From: Glutamicibacter sp. MNS18
GTDB taxonomy: Bacteria > Actinomycetota > Actinomycetes > Actinomycetales > Micrococcaceae
Direction of reading: 5' to 3'
Length of the DNA stretch: 64,000 nt
Assembly: GCF_026107515.2 (NCBI RefSeq)
Contig: NZ_JAPCHW010000006.1
Location: 248,001 to 312,000 of the forward strand
The stretch's first letter is position 1. The number at the start of each line of letters is the position of its first letter. The position numbers were made by a program, and so were the translations under genes. The notes beneath the pieces are model-generated. The model was not told the DNA's origin, searched no databases, and worked only from the letters and a program-made list of their open reading frames with translations. Below are positions 60,479 to 64,000 of this stretch, one piece after another.

Positions 60479-60738
60479 CGACAATCTCCTAGTTCTCATC
60501 AACGTTTCGGCCGCTGGATATCGTGCAGCACAACCGATAGGGAAAACCGCGGAATTGCAGTTAAGGCCTAGGATAGCAGAGCCCCGATCGAAGCACGCGC
60601 CGGCGCTTCGAGCGGCTCATCACGCCGCCTGTGCCGCCCATACCCCTCTGTCAGATACGGTTTTGGGGCAACCCGCCGCGGCGATGCCGCGGGGTGCGCG
60701 CCACGACCCCGATACCTGTGGCCCGCCGCACCAGGAGC
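60479..60738. other. Upstream region of the urease operon
   Basis: About 260 bases with no gene. The part next to ureA is A+T-richer (TTAACTGCAATTCCGCGGTT on the minus strand) and should contain the promoter. I could not choose a firm -35/-10 pair or a GlnR or nickel-sensor site. The rest is GC-rich without clear structure apart from the following hairpin. Confidence 0.4.
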
Positions 60739-60773
60739 ACTGTGCCGGCCCCCTTTTCGGGGACCGGCACAGT
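60739..60773 (-). terminator. Hairpin after the ectoine operon
   Basis: ACTGTGCCGG (60739-60748) pairs with CCGGCACAGT (60764-60773), extended by CCCC/GGGG around TTTTC. It lies 51 bases after ectC. There is no T tract on the minus strand, so it is a probable terminator only. Confidence 0.6.
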
Positions 60774-60823
60774 ATCGGAGCCCGTGGTGCACGGGCGGGT
60801 TCGCGGGATCAGCCCTCTGCGGA

Positions 60824-61228
60824 TCAGCTACCGGAGGCGCTGTCCTGGAGGACCAGCGGATATACCCCGTTCTCGTCGTGGATTTCCCGTCCGGTGACCG
60901 GCGGGTTGAACACGCAGGCCATGCGCAGCTCGCTGGTGGCGCGCACGGTGTGCTTTTCGTGTCCGTCCAGCAGGTACATGGTGCCGTCGCGCAACTCGTG
61001 CACCTCGCCGGTTTCCTCGTTGGTCAGCGTCCCCTCGCCCTGTACGCAGTACACCGCCTCGATGTGGTTGGCGTAGTGGAACGTCGAGGTGGTTCCGGCG
61101 TAGATCACGGTGTCATGGAAGGAGAAGCCCACCCCCTCCCCGGCCAGCACCATGCGGCGGCTGCGCCAGGTCTCCGAGGTGATATCACGGTCGGTGTCGT
61201 TCAGGTCGTTCAGATTGGTGACCAGCAT
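60824..61228 (-). CDS. ectC: Ectoine synthase
   Basis: A 134-residue cupin: [46 protein letters not shown], then [29 protein letters not shown] and [16 protein letters not shown] with the metal-binding residues. It closes the ring of N-gamma-acetyl-diaminobutyrate to ectoine, an osmoprotectant. No ectD (hydroxylase) follows. Confidence 0.96.
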   Translation of the reverse strand: MLVTNLNDLNDTDRDITSETWRSRRMVLAGEGVGFSFHDTVIYAGTTSTFHYANHIEAVYCVQGEGTLTNEETGEVHELRDGTMYLLDGHEKHTVRATSELRMACVFNPPVTGREIHDENGVYPLVLQDSASGS

Positions 61229-61276
61229 GCTGGGTCCTCCTGGGTTGGATTGGTCGGGTAGGTGGTGTGGGGTGGA

Positions 61277-62545
61277 TCAGGCCGATGCCAGCTCCGGGGA
61301 GCCGACGGCGCTGCGTACCGCCGCGGCGAGGATGTCCAGTCCGCGGGTGAGCTCCTCGTCGGTGACGGTCAGTGGCGGCATGATCTTGATGACCTCGTCC
61401 TCCGGGCCCGAGGTTTCCACCAGCAGCCCGTTGGCAAAGGCCTCTGCGGCCACCGCGGACGCCGATTCAAGGTCGGGGAAGACGATTCCGGCCAGCAGGC
61501 CTCGGCCGCGGACACCCGCACCGGGTACGGTGCCGGCGATCTGCTCCAACCCACGGTGCAGGGTGTCGATCTTGCCACCCAGTTGCCGCTGGAATTCCCC
61601 GTCCGCCCAATAGGTGCGCAACGCCGCGGTGGCGGTGACAAAGGCCGGGTTGTTGCCGCGGAAGGTCCCGTTGTGCTCACCGGGTTCCCAGACATCCAGG
61701 TCCGGGCGGAACAGCGTCAATGCCATCGGCAGGCCGTAGCCGGAAATCGATTTGGAGACGCAGACGATATCCGGTTCGATCCCGGCGTCCTCGAAACTGA
61801 AGAAGGTTCCGGTGCGCCCGCAGCCGGCCTGGACGTCATCGACGATCAGCAGGATGTCATGGCGCTTGAGCAGGGCCGCCAGACCGCGCAACCATTCGGT
61901 GCGTGCGGCCCGCAGTCCGCCCTCGCCCTGCACGGTCTCCACGATCACGGCGGCGGGTTTGTCCACGCCCGAACCGGAGTCCTCAAGCACCCGCTCCAGC
62001 CACATGAAGTCGGCGACGGATCCGTCAAAGTAGTCGTCGTACGGGATCTTGGAACTGTTGGTCAGCGGGATGCCGGCGCCCCGGCGCTTGAGCGAATTGC
62101 CGGTCACCGACAGCGACCCGAGGGTCATGCCATGGAACGCGTTGGTGAAGGAGAGGATATGTTGGCGACCGGTGACCTTGCGGGCCAGTTTCAGGGCCGC
62201 CTCCACGGTGTTGGTGCCGGTCGGGCCGGGGAACATCACCTTGTAGTCCAGATGGCGGGGCTTGAGGATCAAATCCTGGAAGGTTTCCAGGAACTCGCGC
62301 TTGGCCGGGGTCATCATATCCAAGGAGTGCACCACCGCCCCGCTGGCCAGGTATTCCAGCAGCGGGGCGCTGAGCGCGGGGTTATTGTGCCCGTAGTTCA
62401 GCGCACCGGCACCGGAGAAGAAGTCCAGGTACTCGGTACCGTCCTCCGTTATCTGGGTGGCCGCGTTGGCGTGCGTGAAGACAACGGGCCAGCTGCGGCA
62501 ATAGCTGCGGACCGAGGACTCCAGGGTGTCGAAAATGCTGTTCAT
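61277..62545 (-). CDS. ectB: Diaminobutyrate-2-oxoglutarate aminotransferase
   Basis: A 422-residue class III aminotransferase. The ATG at 62545 gives [20 protein letters not shown], the EctB N-terminus. [48 protein letters not shown] and the PLP lysine Lys265 in [15 protein letters not shown] identify it. It makes 2,4-diaminobutyrate from aspartate semialdehyde. GGAAGGG lies upstream of the start. Confidence 0.95.
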   Translation of the reverse strand: MNSIFDTLESSVRSYCRSWPVVFTHANAATQITEDGTEYLDFFSGAGALNYGHNNPALSAPLLEYLASGAVVHSLDMMTPAKREFLETFQDLILKPRHLDYKVMFPGPTGTNTVEAALKLARKVTGRQHILSFTNAFHGMTLGSLSVTGNSLKRRGAGIPLTNSSKIPYDDYFDGSVADFMWLERVLEDSGSGVDKPAAVIVETVQGEGGLRAARTEWLRGLAALLKRHDILLIVDDVQAGCGRTGTFFSFEDAGIEPDIVCVSKSISGYGLPMALTLFRPDLDVWEPGEHNGTFRGNNPAFVTATAALRTYWADGEFQRQLGGKIDTLHRGLEQIAGTVPGAGVRGRGLLAGIVFPDLESASAVAAEAFANGLLVETSGPEDEVIKIMPPLTVTDEELTRGLDILAAAVRSAVGSPELASA

Positions 62546-62692
62546 GGTTGTTTTCCCTTCCATTGGGGTACGTCAAAGTGGCGCCAGCTCCCCAGGGAGG
62601 CTGGTCGCAAAGCGGGATTGCTGGTGCTGCGGCGGGTAGTCGGGAGGGCTCCGGCTGGAAGCGGTGCTCCGTGGGGTGCCTGGCTGATGCAG

Positions 62693-63211
62693 CTAGGAGC
62701 TGGTCTCGGCCAGCTCCGGTTCGGGGGTCTTGAGCCCCTGGCCTATCGGGCCGATCCGGTACAGGAATTCGGTGTCGTGCGCATCGGGGTACAGCTCGGC
62801 GGTGAACAGTGCGGAACGTTCCACACCGGCGTCGCGGCGTGCGGCGAAACGGGTGAACAACCGGTTCGAGGCCGCGTTGTCATCGGTGATTGTGGTTTCC
62901 AGGTACGACGCACCGCACCGTGCGGCCAGCTCGTCGAGCATGGTCGCGGCCAGGCCACGGCGCTGGAAGTCGGCGCCCACGGCGACCTGCCACACCATCA
63001 AGGTGTCGGGGGCGTCGGGGCGCAGGTAGCCGGTGACGAAGCCGGCCGGAACCCCGTCGATCTCGGCGATGAGCGAGGTGCCGGAAAAGTCGCGGCACCA
63101 GAGCAGGTAGGCGTAGGAGGTGTTCACATCCAGCACCTGGCTGGCGTGGGCCAGCTGCCATAGGGCCTGGCCGTCGGATAGGACTGGGTGGCGGAATGTT
63201 GCCTCGGACAT
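62693..63211 (-). CDS. ectA: Diaminobutyrate acetyltransferase
   Basis: A 172-residue GNAT enzyme: FRHPVLSDGQALWQLAHASQVLDVNTSYAYLLWCRDFSGTSL is the EctA-specific start, VGADFQRRGLAATMLDEL the acetyl-CoA loop and YLETTITDDNAASNRLFTRFA the C-terminal strand. The ATG at 63211 is listed; an ATG at 63235 directly abuts GGAAGGG. It acetylates diaminobutyrate. First gene of ectABC; 147 bases separate it from ectB. Confidence 0.93.
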   Translation of the reverse strand: MSEATFRHPVLSDGQALWQLAHASQVLDVNTSYAYLLWCRDFSGTSLIAEIDGVPAGFVTGYLRPDAPDTLMVWQVAVGADFQRRGLAATMLDELAARCGASYLETTITDDNAASNRLFTRFAARRDAGVERSALFTAELYPDAHDTEFLYRIGPIGQGLKTPEPELAETSS

Positions 63212-63492
63212 TGAGTTTTCGAGTTCTTCAACCATCCCTTCCAACGTAACGAACTGAGCGGAGATCTCAACCGCGGTTCGGGCGACTTGACACGTCTCGC
63301 CCACTGGCGGACCCCGTGGGCGCTGGAGGGTATCCCAGAAGGCACTAGGCATGCGGCGTTGTTGCGGGTGCCTCCGAAACACCCGCAACACCGTTACCAT
63401 TTTGTTATATTACGTTGCCTTCCGGGGCCCTTCTGGTGCCCCGGGAGGAGCAGGACACCGTTCCCGGCCGGGTCCGGCAGCACAACACGGCA

Positions 63493-63906
63493 TCAGGCAG
63501 TGGGGAATTCGATGACCTCGCTGCGGATCAAGAACCGCTTGCCTTCGGGGGCCTCCACGGAGAACCCGGAACCGCGTCCGTCGACCACATCCACAGTCAG
63601 CCTGGTGTGCTTCCAGTACTCGAACTGCTCCTTGGACATCCAGAAATCGATGCTGCCCAGCTGTTGGCCCGCTTCATCCGCGAGGTCAAGTACCCCGAGC
63701 CGGATATCCGCGTCGCCGGTCTTGAACTCCCCGGCCGGGTAGCACATCGGCGAGGAACCGTCGCAACAACCTCCGGACTGGTGGAACATCAACGGTCCGT
63801 GGATATTCCACAGCTTGCGCAGCAACTCCAGGCACTGCCCGGTAAAGGCCACCCGGGAGAACTCCTCCCCGGCAATCGTGGCTCGTGTCTCGGTGATGGT
63901 ACTCAT
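63493..63906 (-). CDS. DUF779-family protein
   Basis: A 137-residue protein: HGPLMFHQSGGCCDGSSPMCYP with a Cys-Cys pair and a third Cys, then GVLDLADEAGQQLGSIDFWMSKEQFEYWKHTRLTVDVVDGRG and EAPEGKRFLIRSEVI, the DUF779 pattern. These proteins usually lie just after an aldehyde dehydrogenase gene and may help it or bind metal; the function is not established. AGGAG lies 6 bases before the ATG. Confidence 0.9.
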   Translation of the reverse strand: MSTITETRATIAGEEFSRVAFTGQCLELLRKLWNIHGPLMFHQSGGCCDGSSPMCYPAGEFKTGDADIRLGVLDLADEAGQQLGSIDFWMSKEQFEYWKHTRLTVDVVDGRGSGFSVEAPEGKRFLIRSEVIEFPTA

Positions 63907-63962
63907 TGCGTGCTCCTACCGTGTCTCGGCACTGTCCGGCATGGCCGGTACCTGCCAGTGTC

Positions 63963-64000
63963 CTACTTTTCCCACCGCGAGTCCATGGCCCCACGGGCCA
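63963..64000 (-). CDS. Possible 3' end of a gene entering from the right
   Basis: The minus strand reads ARGAMDSRWEK to a TAG at 63963-63965, 57 bases before the DUF779 start. DUF779 genes usually follow an aldehyde dehydrogenase gene, and this would be the right place for one, but 11 residues are too few to identify a family. Confidence 0.25.
   Translation of the reverse strand, partial: ARGAMDSRWEK

Noticed and set aside
1-64000. CRISPR arrays, complete insertion sequences, prophage or rRNA operons
   Set aside because: No regularly spaced repeats, transposase, integrase, phage structural genes or rRNA sequence were seen anywhere in the window.

Overview
The window is high-GC actinobacterial DNA, most likely from a soil or environmental Micrococcaceae (Arthrobacter/Glutamicibacter-like). 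The pointers are dense short-spaced operons with ATGA/GTGA overlaps, frequent GTG and TTG starts, a DeoR-xylulokinase-polyol permease-polyol dehydrogenase cluster like that of Corynebacterium, a ureABCEFGD order, and typical actinobacterial families (DUF2087, DUF445, the HExxH metallopeptidase family). The genus is inferred from gene content only.

Layout. 1-8739: start of pyrE, a MarR-nadE pair, a small membrane-protein/winged-helix operon, a branched-chain acyl-CoA degradation cluster (acyl-CoA dehydrogenase, MarR regulator, 3-hydroxyisobutyrate dehydrogenase, 3-hydroxyisobutyryl-CoA hydrolase), then xthA. 8771-9275: four tRNAs (Asp, Phe, Asp, Glu). 9422-17311: metallopeptidase, secreted NlpC/P60 protein with a Thr-Pro repeat, universal stress protein, purine permease and assorted housekeeping genes. 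17312-20760: an accessory patch with orphan genes, a broken ArdA-like antirestriction gene and two toxin-antitoxin modules on opposite strands. 20827-25207: O-methyltransferase, AzlCD, GDPD, DUF445. 25244-28766: catechol ortho-cleavage cluster catR-catB-catC-catA with two matching candidate operators. 29621-34857: D-arabitol/mannitol catabolism. 34931-45148: secreted phosphatase-like protein, TPP enzyme, carbonic anhydrase, SDR epimerase, FAD/Fe-S dehydrogenase with a divergent GntR regulator, and an aromatic-acid-type MFS transporter. 45380-49278: a sulfide/persulfide detoxification operon ending in a CsoR-family repressor that lacks the copper-ligand His. 49789-60478: ArsR-type metal sensor, nickel-type ABC transporter with a fused permease-ATPase, and a convergent urease operon. 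60824-63211: ectABC. 63493-63906: DUF779.

How the parts fit. The nickel importer and its His-rich ArsR sensor would feed the urease operon, whose accessory proteins D, E, F and G load nickel into UreABC. The valine-type genes share one palindromic promoter motif, also found at the neighbouring MarR gene. CatR probably reads both cat promoters. The CstR-like repressor, last in its operon, probably controls the single strong promoter at the operon head, whose spacer is a perfect 16-bp palindrome.

The least ordinary signals are the shared operators (valine and cat clusters), the CstR-type operon, the nikCD fusion and nikA frameshift, and the toxin-antitoxin/antirestriction patch. I found no CRISPR array, complete insertion sequence, prophage or rRNA operon. 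No clearly new multigene system is evident; the best candidates for new biology are listed as findings.
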